Shown here: positions 1 through 6,284 of the stretch, one piece after another
How the letters are laid out: each line of letters starts with the position of its first letter
Position numbering within the stretch: the stretch's first letter is position 1
Origin: Dehalococcoidia bacterium
GTDB taxonomy: Bacteria; Chloroflexota; Dehalococcoidia; UBA3495
DNA length: 11,002 bases
Assembly: GCA_002730485.1 (NCBI GenBank)
Contig: PCAH01000057.1
Location: 1 to 11,002, forward strand
Direction: 5' to 3'
Position numbers and translations under genes: made by a program
The notes under the pieces: generated by a model
What the model saw: the letters and a program-made list of their open reading frames with translations, nothing else
What the model was told of the DNA's origin: nothing
The model's database searches: none

Positions 1-179
1 ATGGGCAGATCAGCATCGCAGCAGTGCTACAGCGGGACACACACCCAGAGAGCGAAAGTGCGGAGATTGTGATCACCACCCATCCGGCACGGGAAGAGTC
101 CATGCAAAAAGCGTTGCAGGCGATGGCCGACGTTCCCCAGGTGAAAAAAGTCAGCAATACCCTTCGGATAGAAGAGTAA
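1..179 (+). CDS. hom: Homoserine dehydrogenase, C-terminal ACT-type end (partial)
   Basis: This is the 3' end of a gene that begins before the window. The first full codon is at 3 and the TAA stop at 177-179, leaving 58 residues. They start GQISIAAVLQ and contain EIVITTHPAREE, which matches the C-terminal regulatory ACT-like domain of bacterial homoserine dehydrogenase (family knowledge: GIxIxxVxQ followed by a 'xxTHxAxE' strand and helix). The enzyme reduces aspartate semialdehyde to homoserine with NAD(P)H in the cytoplasm. In many bacteria this domain takes part in threonine feedback control. The next gene is thrC, 104 bp downstream, which supports the call because hom-thrC is a common order. 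The catalytic and NAD-binding domains lie outside the window and cannot be checked. Confidence 0.85.
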   Translation, partial: GQISIAAVLQRDTHPESESAEIVITTHPAREESMQKALQAMADVPQVKKVSNTLRIEE

Positions 180-283
180 TACATACCAAATCAACTGCTT
201 TCAAAATTAAGAGTAAGACGTAATAACAGTCAAAAATTCTCTACCGGTACAATGGCTGGGAAATAGGAGAATCAGGTAAACAT

Positions 284-1345
284 ATGGGTGTAGGGGTATT
301 AAATAGCTACCCGGATCTGCTTCCGGTGACAAGCGCCACCCCCATGATAACGATGGGAGAGGGCGATACTCCCTTGGTCAAGTCCAACCGGTTGGGTCGG
401 GACCTTGGCTGTTCAGAGTTGTATTTCAAGCTGGAAGGCTGCAACCCCACCGGCTCCTTCAAAGACCGTGGCATGGTGATGGCCATTGCCAAGGCCCTGG
501 AAGAGGGCACCAAGGCCATCATGTGCGCATCCACAGGAAATACCAGCGCATCGGCCGCTGCGTTCGGTGCCTACTGTGAGATACCCACCTTTGTCCTGAT
601 TCCAAAGGGTGAGGTGGCTATGGGCAAGCTGGCCCAGGCCATGATCTACGGCGCCAAGGTCATAATGATCAACGGCAACTTTGACGTTGCTCTGGGTATG
701 GTCAGAGAGTTCACAGAACGGAACGATGTCACTCTAGTCAACTCAGTGAACCCCCACCGGATAGAAGGCCAGAAAACCGCTGCGTTCGAGATCGTGGATA
801 AATTGGGCGACGCCCCAGACATGCTGTTCATTCCCGTTGGCAACGCTGGTAATATCACCGCGTACTGGAAAGGCTTCCGGGAATACCAGGATCTGGGCCG
901 CAGTCAGACCCTCCCCAGGATGATGGGCTTCCAGGCTGAAGGAGCCGCTCCAATAGTCAGGGGAGAGGTCGTAGCCAGGCCCCACACCATCGCCTCAGCT
1001 ATACGCATCGGCAACCCTGCCACCTGGAACGGAGCTCTTGAAGCTAGAGACGGCTCAGGCGGCGTGATCGATGCCGTATCCGATGACGAGATACTAGATG
1101 CCTATCGACTTTTGGCAAACAAAGAGGGTATCTTCTGCGAGCCCGCTTCGGCAGCCTCGTTTGCTGGGCTGATGAAGATGCATCGCCAGGGTATGGACCT
1201 GCACGACAAACGCATCGTTTGTATCTGCACCGGTAACGGACTTAAGGACCCTGACCTAGCCGTGAGCAGTTCCGGCGGACAGACCATCGAAGTCCCCGCA
1301 AACATTGAAGCCCTAGAGGCTGCTACCCTGGGATTCGGCAGTTAA
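284..1345 (+). CDS. thrC: Threonine synthase (PLP-dependent, short form)
   Basis: Converts O-phosphohomoserine to threonine and phosphate, the last step of threonine synthesis, in the cytoplasm. The 353-residue protein is a fold-type II PLP enzyme. LEGCNPTGSFKDRG carries the probable Schiff-base lysine at K60. STGNTSAS (83-90) is the cofactor/substrate loop, VGNAGN (185-190) the PLP-phosphate loop, EPASAAS (286-292) and TGNGLKDP (316-323) the C-terminal signatures. The length fits the short threonine synthases of many bacteria and archaea rather than the 430-residue E. coli type. The ATG at 284 has AGGAGA at 265-270, a rather long 13-nt spacing, with a weaker AGG nearer. It follows hom and precedes folE by 41 bp, so it is probably in the same operon. 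The related threonine dehydratase family is less likely, given the hom neighbour and the motif set. Confidence 0.93.
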   Translation: MGVGVLNSYPDLLPVTSATPMITMGEGDTPLVKSNRLGRDLGCSELYFKLEGCNPTGSFKDRGMVMAIAKALEEGTKAIMCASTGNTSASAAAFGAYCEIPTFVLIPKGEVAMGKLAQAMIYGAKVIMINGNFDVALGMVREFTERNDVTLVNSVNPHRIEGQKTAAFEIVDKLGDAPDMLFIPVGNAGNITAYWKGFREYQDLGRSQTLPRMMGFQAEGAAPIVRGEVVARPHTIASAIRIGNPATWNGALEARDGSGGVIDAVSDDEILDAYRLLANKEGIFCEPASAASFAGLMKMHRQGMDLHDKRIVCICTGNGLKDPDLAVSSSGGQTIEVPANIEALEAATLGFGS

Positions 1346-1386
1346 GGGGAACTGAAACGGTTCAGCAGCAACGCATAAAAGAGGCA

Positions 1387-1917
1387 GTGGCTGAATTATT
1401 GGCCGCCATCGGCGACGACCCGACCCGTGAGGGACTGCTAGATACCCCCGACCGGGTCGCTCGTATGTATGAGGGCCTGTTTTCTGGTATCGGTGTCAAC
1501 ACAGATGATGCCATCGATACCGTATTTGAAGCTGAGAGCCAGGACCCGGTGATCGTCAGAGGTCTTGGTTTCTATTCGGTGTGTGAACATCACCTATTGC
1601 CATTCTTTGGTGAAGCACGGATGGGTTACATCCCCAGCGGAAAGATCGCCGGCATCAGCAAACTTGCCAGAGCATTGGAAGTCTCGGCGCACCGCCCACA
1701 GGTCCAAGAACGTCTAACGGCGGATGTGGCAAACGCCATATTCAACGTCCTCCAACCAGATGGGGTGGTGGTTGAATTGGAAGCTGAGCATCTGTGCATG
1801 GCCATGCGGGGCGTAAAGAAACCAGGGACCCGGGTACTTACATCAGCAACTCGCGGCGAATTCAAGAATTATCCATCAGGGCGGGAAGGCCTCCTAGCGC
1901 TGATGCACAGTAGCTAG
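1387..1917 (+). CDS. folE: GTP cyclohydrolase I
   Basis: Makes 7,8-dihydroneopterin triphosphate from GTP, the first step of tetrahydrofolate and other pterin routes. From GTG 1387 the protein is 176 residues. DDPTREGLLDTPDRVARMYEG (10-30) is the family's N-terminal signature. CEHHLLPFFG gives zinc ligands C66 and H69, and EHLCMAMRGVKKPG gives the third, C137. HRPQVQERLT (102-111) and TSATRGEF (152-159) are further conserved blocks. The start is uncertain. GTG 1387 is the only ordinary start codon in frame after the thrC stop, but an AAAAGAGG stretch lies only 2 nt before it, and the upstream in-frame codons read as a plausible FolE helix (VQQQRIKEAVAELL). A non-canonical start near 1357, behind AAGGGG at 1344-1349, is possible. 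The gene lies in the hom-thrC operon. Confidence 0.94.
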   Translation: MAELLAAIGDDPTREGLLDTPDRVARMYEGLFSGIGVNTDDAIDTVFEAESQDPVIVRGLGFYSVCEHHLLPFFGEARMGYIPSGKIAGISKLARALEVSAHRPQVQERLTADVANAIFNVLQPDGVVVELEAEHLCMAMRGVKKPGTRVLTSATRGEFKNYPSGREGLLALMHSS

Positions 1918-1952
1918 CCCTAGGGCCAGCAGTCGAATACGGCAGGTAGACA

Positions 1953-2930
1953 GTGGCAAATACACCTATCACATCGTTTCAAGAGATTGAAAATGAATGG
2001 GAATCAGTCCTCAGGGACAGCCCTGCAGACACACTCTTTCTAACCTCCCAGTGGCAGAAAGTATGGTGGGATACCTTTGGTGATGACCACACGATGGTCG
2101 GTTTCACCTACCCCGCGTCAAATGAAGTGGCCGCCATTGCCTCACTGGCCAAGTCTGGAGACACCGTGTCATTTATGGGGAGTGAAGACACATTTGACTA
2201 CAACGATTTCCTGATCAGGCCCGGATATGAAGAGGGCTTCTACCAAACCCTCCTGGAATGCATGGAAGAACAGGAATTCAGCATGCTGCGGTTGGTCTCT
2301 CTTAGAGAGAGCTCTCCAACATTAGAGATGCTTCCAGACATGGCCCGCAAACTTGGCTACACGGTGGAAGTGGAAGAAGAAGACGTAACCTCAGGCATCG
2401 GGCTGCCTGGCACCTGGGATGAATACCTGGGTCTGCTAAACAAGAAAGACCGGCACGAACTCCGTAGAAAGATACGGAGGATGGATTCTCAGACAGATTG
2501 GAAATGGTACAGCGTAACCGATCCCGCTGAAGTCAAAGAACGCCTGGGTGAATTCATAAAGTTGATGCGTCAGAGTCGGGCGGACAAAGATGAATTCATG
2601 ACACCGGAACGGGAACGTTTCTTCTACAATATCACCCAGCGGATGTCAGAACTTGGTTTGCTTCAGCTCTACTTCCTAGACATGGACGGCACAACGGTGG
2701 CCACCAGCCTATGCTTTGACTACGGGGGCTCTCGCCTGTTATACAATAGCGGCTACGATCCCGAATATGCCTATTACAGCGTGGGATTGCTGCTCAACGC
2801 AATGTGTCTGAAGGACGCCATCGAACGGGGACTGACTTATTTCGATTTCCTGCGTGGTCCAGAGCCGTATAAAGCGCATCTGGGCGGCCAGCAGAGGAAC
2901 CTATATCAAATGGTGGTAACCAAGAGTTGA
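1953..2930 (+). CDS. CelD/BcsL-type GNAT acyltransferase (FemAB-like)
   Basis: The 325-residue protein resembles the GNAT_6 (BioF2-like) acyltransferases annotated as CelD/BcsL, relatives of the FemAB and leucyl-transferase fold. Signs seen: an N-terminal TLFLTSQWQKVWWDTFG block (27-43), the basic helix KKDRHELRRKIRRM (164-177), the strand YFLDMDGTTVATSLCF (240-255), and the C-terminal YNSGYDPEYAYYSVGLLL (264-281) with DFLRGPEPYKAHLGG (298-312). These C-terminal blocks are typical of the family. Members transfer acyl or aminoacyl groups in polysaccharide or envelope metabolism, but the substrate here cannot be read from sequence. The start is GTG with a weak AGGT at 1944-1947. The stop TGA overlaps the TTG start of the next gene, a glycosyltransferase, so the two are probably translationally coupled and may act on one product. 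Confidence 0.75.
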   Translation: MANTPITSFQEIENEWESVLRDSPADTLFLTSQWQKVWWDTFGDDHTMVGFTYPASNEVAAIASLAKSGDTVSFMGSEDTFDYNDFLIRPGYEEGFYQTLLECMEEQEFSMLRLVSLRESSPTLEMLPDMARKLGYTVEVEEEDVTSGIGLPGTWDEYLGLLNKKDRHELRRKIRRMDSQTDWKWYSVTDPAEVKERLGEFIKLMRQSRADKDEFMTPERERFFYNITQRMSELGLLQLYFLDMDGTTVATSLCFDYGGSRLLYNSGYDPEYAYYSVGLLLNAMCLKDAIERGLTYFDFLRGPEPYKAHLGGQQRNLYQMVVTKS

Positions 2931-4156
2931 GCGTGGAGCGAGCGGCATTCATAACTCTCCACGCCTGTCCCCTGGCGGCACCCGGACAGGGTAAGTCGGG
3001 CGGCATGAACGTGTATGTCCGGCAGTTGGCCTCCGCATTGGGCGAAATGGGCATGAAGATAGACATCTTCACCCGTGAACATTCCGACGTTGCCAACCGA
3101 ATCGAGGACATCGGACCAAACGTCCGAGTGATCCACCTAAAGGCCGGAGAACCGGACGCACATCTGGAAGACCTCTACGCCCTGCTCCCGGATTTCCTTG
3201 ATGAGCTGAACAAGTTCCGAGAAGAAGAGGGACTTGAATATGACGTCGTCCATTCCCATTATTGGCTGTCTTCATGGGTGGGCCGAGAATTATCCCAGGC
3301 ATTGGAAATTCCGCACGTTGTCACATTCCACACTCTGAGCCTGATTAAGATGCAATCTCGGGCCGGAGAGGTCGAGCAGGCTGAAAGGTCGGTGGTTGAA
3401 ACCGAGGTCATTGCCACCGCTGACCGTATCATCGCCTTCAGTCCCCACGAACGAGATGCCATGGCCCGGTTGTATGACGCAGATGCCAACAAGATCACAT
3501 TGGTGCCGTGCGGAGTTGACCTGGATGTGTTCCGGCCGTTGAATCAAAAGACCGTTCGCTCGTCCCTTGGGCTGAACGGCGAAAAGATCCTGCTGTACGT
3601 TGGCCGCGTTGAGCCGATCAAGGGCCTTGACCTGCTCGTTGAAACCGCCGCTCAGATGGACTCAGAAGAAGGAGTCCGGATGATGGTGGTCGGGGCCGAT
3701 GTCAACGGTGATCGGGAGATGGACCGGGTAAGACAACTGGCCAGGGAAAAGGACCTGGAAGACAAGATCGATTTTGTTGGTCAGGTAGACCATGACGATC
3801 TACCCCTGTACTACAACGCTGCCGATGTCTGCGTGGTGCCGTCTTACTACGAAAGTTTCGGGCTGGTTGCGCTGGAATCCATGGCCTGCGGCACTCCGGT
3901 GGTCGCCACCAGGGTTGGCGGTCTTTCGACGATCATCCACCATGGTAGTACCGGTTATCTCAAATCCTGGCGCTGCCCGGAAGCGTTTGCCAACTCTGTG
4001 GAGATGATTATCTCCAGTGACGGTCTCCAGCAGAGCATGGGCGAGGCCGCCCGCAAGCGCGCCGAGGGTATGGGCTGGGATAACGTCGCCGCTTTGATGT
4101 GGGATGAGTACATCACATTGACCGGAAACACGGCAAACGGCGATAATGAAAGTTGA
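2927..4156 (+). CDS. MshA-like GT4 glycosyltransferase
   Basis: A cytoplasmic retaining GT-B glycosyltransferase of family GT4, 409 residues. The N-terminal glycine-rich loop HACPLAAPGQGKSGGMNVYV (12-31), VVHSHYWLSSWVG (107-119) and VPCGVDLDVFRP (193-204) are close to those I recall for mycothiol MshA (GlcNAc to inositol-phosphate) and its sucrose-phosphate-synthase relatives. The donor site has YVGRVEPIKG (224-233; R228 and K232 phosphate contacts) and the E-x7-E motif E309...E317 in ESFGLVALE. Positions recalled as inositol-phosphate contacts in MshA appear kept (N28, Y112, T136, R154), but the MshA lysine in the 'LDKYDLP' segment is not evident, so the acceptor is uncertain. Start: TTG 2927 overlaps the previous stop and has GGTGGT 9 nt upstream. 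GTG 2933, with AAGAG 6 nt before it, is the alternative. It is the last gene of the operon and is followed by a terminator. Confidence 0.88.
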   Translation: MSVERAAFITLHACPLAAPGQGKSGGMNVYVRQLASALGEMGMKIDIFTREHSDVANRIEDIGPNVRVIHLKAGEPDAHLEDLYALLPDFLDELNKFREEEGLEYDVVHSHYWLSSWVGRELSQALEIPHVVTFHTLSLIKMQSRAGEVEQAERSVVETEVIATADRIIAFSPHERDAMARLYDADANKITLVPCGVDLDVFRPLNQKTVRSSLGLNGEKILLYVGRVEPIKGLDLLVETAAQMDSEEGVRMMVVGADVNGDREMDRVRQLAREKDLEDKIDFVGQVDHDDLPLYYNAADVCVVPSYYESFGLVALESMACGTPVVATRVGGLSTIIHHGSTGYLKSWRCPEAFANSVEMIISSDGLQQSMGEAARKRAEGMGWDNVAALMWDEYITLTGNTANGDNES

Positions 4157-4210
4157 TTGGTCTGGGTTTCCAGGCTGACAATCGGTAACTTACTTCGTGT
4201 TTACCTCTAA

Positions 4211-4240
4211 CGTGACTCTGATTCGCAGAGTACGTTTTAT
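4211..4240 (+). terminator. Intrinsic terminator after the glycosyltransferase
   Basis: CGT (4211-4213), a bulged G (4214) and ACTCTG (4215-4220) pair with CAGAGT (4226-4231) and ACG (4232-4234) around the loop ATTCG, followed by TTTTAT. It lies 54 bp after the glycosyltransferase stop and about 65 bp before the next start. It therefore probably ends the hom-thrC-folE operon and separates it from the DUF502 gene. The stem is 9 bp with one bulge and of moderate GC, so strength is uncertain. Confidence 0.6.
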
Positions 4241-4304
4241 CTGATTCTGTCTTGCGATGATTGGTGGCTGATCCGAAGGCCCGACCATTTTCTCGGAGTA
4301 GACT

Positions 4305-5012
4305 TTGACCCCAGAACCTCGTCAACCGGGCCCCCACCGCCTGCCCCTAGGACCCTTCCGTCGGCCATTACGTCACGTGCAGCGGACCGTAGGCGCGGGC
4401 ATACTGGTAATCATGCCCATCGGCATCACCGTGCTGGTCCTGAAGTTCTTTTTTGACCTCTTAGACCCAATATTGAAGCCGGCCACAGACCTGATTCCCG
4501 GAAGTTCTGTGACCGGTGCTGGCATGGTCGCCTTGATAATACTGGTCTACCTGCTGGGTCTCTTCGCTGCATTGGTCGTGGGGCGTCGCCTCATCGGATT
4601 TGGGCACCGGATGATGGAGTTGATACCGGTGGTGAAGGGGATCTACGGAACGACCCGTATGGCCATAGAGATACTTTCCCATTCCAGGAACGGCCATAGC
4701 CATGAGGATCCTGAAGACGAGTACACGGGTGTGGTCTTGATCGATTTCCCAAGGCCGGGAATAAAATCAATCGGGCTGATCACATCGAGCATGTTGGACA
4801 CCGATGGGGACGAGGTACTATCGATTTACGTACCGACTACACCAATCCCATCGTCCGGTTTCTTGGTAATCGCCAAGGCATCTGAAGTGGTACGGACGGA
4901 AATGAGCGTGGAAGATGCCATGAGGGTGGTTATTTCCGGAGGAATTCACTTGGACGCCGTGTTCCATTCGGCTGGTTTTCAGATGCCAGGTAGATCAAGC
5001 TCGAACCAGTGA
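4305..5012 (+). CDS. DUF502 family membrane protein
   Basis: A 235-residue inner-membrane protein of unknown function. A basic, proline-rich N-terminal tail (1-28, several Arg/His) is followed by two hydrophobic segments, about 30-53 (GAGILVIMPIGITVLVLKFF) and 71-93 (GAGMVALIILVYLLGLFAAL). A soluble C-terminal domain comes next. DUF502 signatures seen are ELIPVVKGIYGTTR (105-118), VPTTPIPSSGFLVI (176-189) and MSVEDAMRVVISGG (200-213). The start is TTG, supported by GGAG at 4295-4298 with 6-nt spacing and by the absence of an upstream start nearer a ribosome site. The glycosyltransferase gene upstream is separated by a terminator, so this gene probably has its own promoter, though I see no convincing one. 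Its last 34 bp overlap the convergent GNAT gene. The family assignment is firm, the role is not known. Confidence 0.88.
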   Translation: MTPEPRQPGPHRLPLGPFRRPLRHVQRTVGAGILVIMPIGITVLVLKFFFDLLDPILKPATDLIPGSSVTGAGMVALIILVYLLGLFAALVVGRRLIGFGHRMMELIPVVKGIYGTTRMAIEILSHSRNGHSHEDPEDEYTGVVLIDFPRPGIKSIGLITSSMLDTDGDEVLSIYVPTTPIPSSGFLVIAKASEVVRTEMSVEDAMRVVISGGIHLDAVFHSAGFQMPGRSSSNQ

Positions 5013-5884
5013 CGCTCGCCCATCTTCTTGAATCCGGTGGAAGTGTAAAGCCGGATCGCCGCGTCGTTGTTGCCATCGACTTCCAAACCGACTTCAACCA
5101 ACCCAATGGAACGTAGATACCGCATCCCTGCGTGTAATACGTGTCGGCTGACTCCCTTGCCTCGGTAATCGGGAACCACCCCGATCATCCCAATTATCCC
5201 CCGGGGGCCGTTATCGCCCGGGACCTTCACCGTCCAACAATATCCGGCAGGCCGATCACCCTCCAACAAGAACAGGATTCCTGCTTTGGAAGTGTTGGGC
5301 ATGTGAGTCCGGTACTCGATCTGCTCATCGGTGTTTGGACAAAATCCCCAACTGCCGGTGAAGGCGTCATTCTGGACCTTGCTCAGTAGGGGAGTGTCTC
5401 CGTCCTGAAAAGATCGCACGGAATACCCTGGTGGTAGGTCGGCTTCTGGTGCCGCGTTTTCATTCCAGAGCATGTCCAAATAAGTGCGAACCTGGGAAAA
5501 CCCGAGCTGTTCCAGGAGTTTGCCCCGCCCGGTATCTGGGTTCACACAGACGTGGGCCACCCTGAGCCGCTCCGCTTTTGCCACGGCTACCGCGCGCCGC
5601 AGCAATTCCAGTTCTTCAGACCCACCCGACAATTCGGGCGCGGTCATCACTTCAATGACTGATCGGCTGATGGGAAACTCACGGAACACCAGGGCAACGC
5701 CAGTTATTCGGCCATCCTGTTCCATGACGAGGCAGTTCTCTGTGGGTTCGAGTCCAGGTTGTCCCAGAACACCTTGAAACGTGCTGCGGCAGAGTTCGTG
5801 GAGTTCGCTATTGGAGCTATTCTGGGAAGCGACGAAGTCAGCGAGAGCGGTATTGTGGTTGTTTGTGTAGTTAACGACTGGCAA
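4979..5884 (-). CDS. Double-GNAT N-acetyltransferase, MshD-like
   Basis: A 301-residue protein with two GNAT-type halves, like actinobacterial mycothiol synthase MshD (about 315 residues), where the C-terminal half is the catalytic one. Here the C-terminal half (about 150-301) has a clear acetyl-CoA loop, GVVPDYRGKGVSRHVL (235-250, R241-G-K-G244), and the end motif EVDGNNDAAIRLYTSTGF (268-285). The N-terminal half (about 1-140) keeps the fold pattern (GVALVFREF, KLLEQLGF) but lacks an R/Q-x-x-G-x-G/A loop, so it is probably inactive. Such tandem GNATs are also common outside mycothiol producers, so the substrate is open. The start is TTG 5884: a TGA lies in frame just upstream with no ATG or GTG between, and GGAAG lies about 7 nt before. 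A promoter is visible at 6033-6061. The 3' end overlaps the DUF502 gene. Confidence 0.82.
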   Translation of the reverse strand: MPVVNYTNNHNTALADFVASQNSSNSELHELCRSTFQGVLGQPGLEPTENCLVMEQDGRITGVALVFREFPISRSVIEVMTAPELSGGSEELELLRRAVAVAKAERLRVAHVCVNPDTGRGKLLEQLGFSQVRTYLDMLWNENAAPEADLPPGYSVRSFQDGDTPLLSKVQNDAFTGSWGFCPNTDEQIEYRTHMPNTSKAGILFLLEGDRPAGYCWTVKVPGDNGPRGIIGMIGVVPDYRGKGVSRHVLHAGMRYLRSIGLVEVGLEVDGNNDAAIRLYTSTGFKKMGERHWFELDLPGI

Positions 5885-6032
5885 TGGGGACTTCCAGGCT
5901 GGTAAACTCTGAAACTGAGCTTGCGAAGGTCACACTGGCGGATTTCGGCGTTGCTGCTTGCGGTAGACGCAAAATCCCAAGCCCCAACAGAGTCAAATCC
6001 GTGCTTGGAATCGGGTGCGGTGAGCTTGGCAG

Positions 6033-6061
6033 ATTGTAGCAGAGTATACTGCCGCAAACAA
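6033..6061 (-). promoter_or_regulatory. Sigma70-type promoter for the double-GNAT gene
   Basis: On the minus strand TTGTTT (6061-6056), a 17-nt spacer and TACAAT (6038-6033) form a good -10 with a half-matched -35. Transcription would start near 6026, giving a leader of about 142 nt before the TTG start at 5884. It is the best match in the divergent region for this gene. Confidence 0.5.
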
Positions 6062-6176
6062 CGCTCAACGATACTGTTGATATCATGGTAATCCTCATTG
6101 AAACAACCCATTCATGGCTGAAGAAATTTAGCCAAGTTTCGATTACCGTAACTGCAAACTCGAACGTCTTGATACC

Positions 6177-6284
6177 ATGTTCCTGGCCAAGAATGAATAT
6201 GGCTGGTGCTGGTGTCAGAAAACCCAGGAGGCCCGGAACGGATGCCCGAACAAATGGATGAATCCCCCAAGAAAGTTCTGGTGA
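6177..6284 (+). other. Doubtful Cys/Trp-rich mini-ORF overlapping the PIG-L start
   Basis: From ATG 6177 the frame gives 35 residues, starting MFLAKNEYGWCWCQK and containing NGCPNKW, and ending at TGA 6282-6284 inside the PIG-L gene. The same frame continues upstream as PSFDYRNCKLERLDT to a TAG at 6129-6131, with ATGGCTGAAGAAATT just before it (6114). The composition (C-x-C, clustered aromatics, charged residues) looks more like protein than random DNA. No good ribosome site precedes either ATG, and the distal part overlaps PIG-L coding sequence, which may bias it. It could be a small peptide, the remnant of a broken gene, or chance. Confidence 0.2.
6226..6231 (+). promoter_or_regulatory. Ribosome binding site fixing the PIG-L start
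   Basis: A perfect AGGAGG lies 10 nt before ATG 6242 and downstream of the earlier in-frame ATG at 6206. It therefore supports 6242 as the start and argues against a 12-residue longer N-terminus. Confidence 0.7.

Larger units (their letters stand above)
5885..6241. other. 357-bp divergent intergenic region
   Basis: This gap lies between the minus-strand double-GNAT gene and the plus-strand PIG-L gene. The GNAT side holds the promoter at 6033-6061 and a leader with several short complementary segments (5886-6000). On the plus side there is an isolated TATACT (6045-6050) with no -35 at a usual distance, so the PIG-L promoter is not clear. Near 6114-6241 one plus frame looks protein-like but has a TAG at its sixth codon (separate entry). 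Long minus-strand open frames crossing this gap have no recognisable protein features and look like chance. Confidence 0.6.

Noticed and set aside
224..253. Possible thrC promoter with TACAAT at 248-253
   Set aside because: No -35 hexamer at 16-18 nt resembles the consensus, and thrC is likely co-transcribed with hom, so I do not list it.
1917..1926. Perfect 10-bp palindrome GCCCTAGGGC right after the folE stop
   Set aside because: It is too short, with no loop and no T-run, so it is not a terminator. The next gene follows within 35 bp in the same direction.
3792..4007. Plus-strand open frame within the glycosyltransferase gene
   Set aside because: It is a shadow in another frame of clear GT4 donor-site motifs, with Pro/Arg/Trp-rich composition typical of off-frame reading.
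6026..6050. Plus-strand promoter TTGGCA (6026-6031) with TATACT (6045-6050) for the PIG-L gene
   Set aside because: The spacer is only 13 nt, too short for a normal sigma70 promoter.
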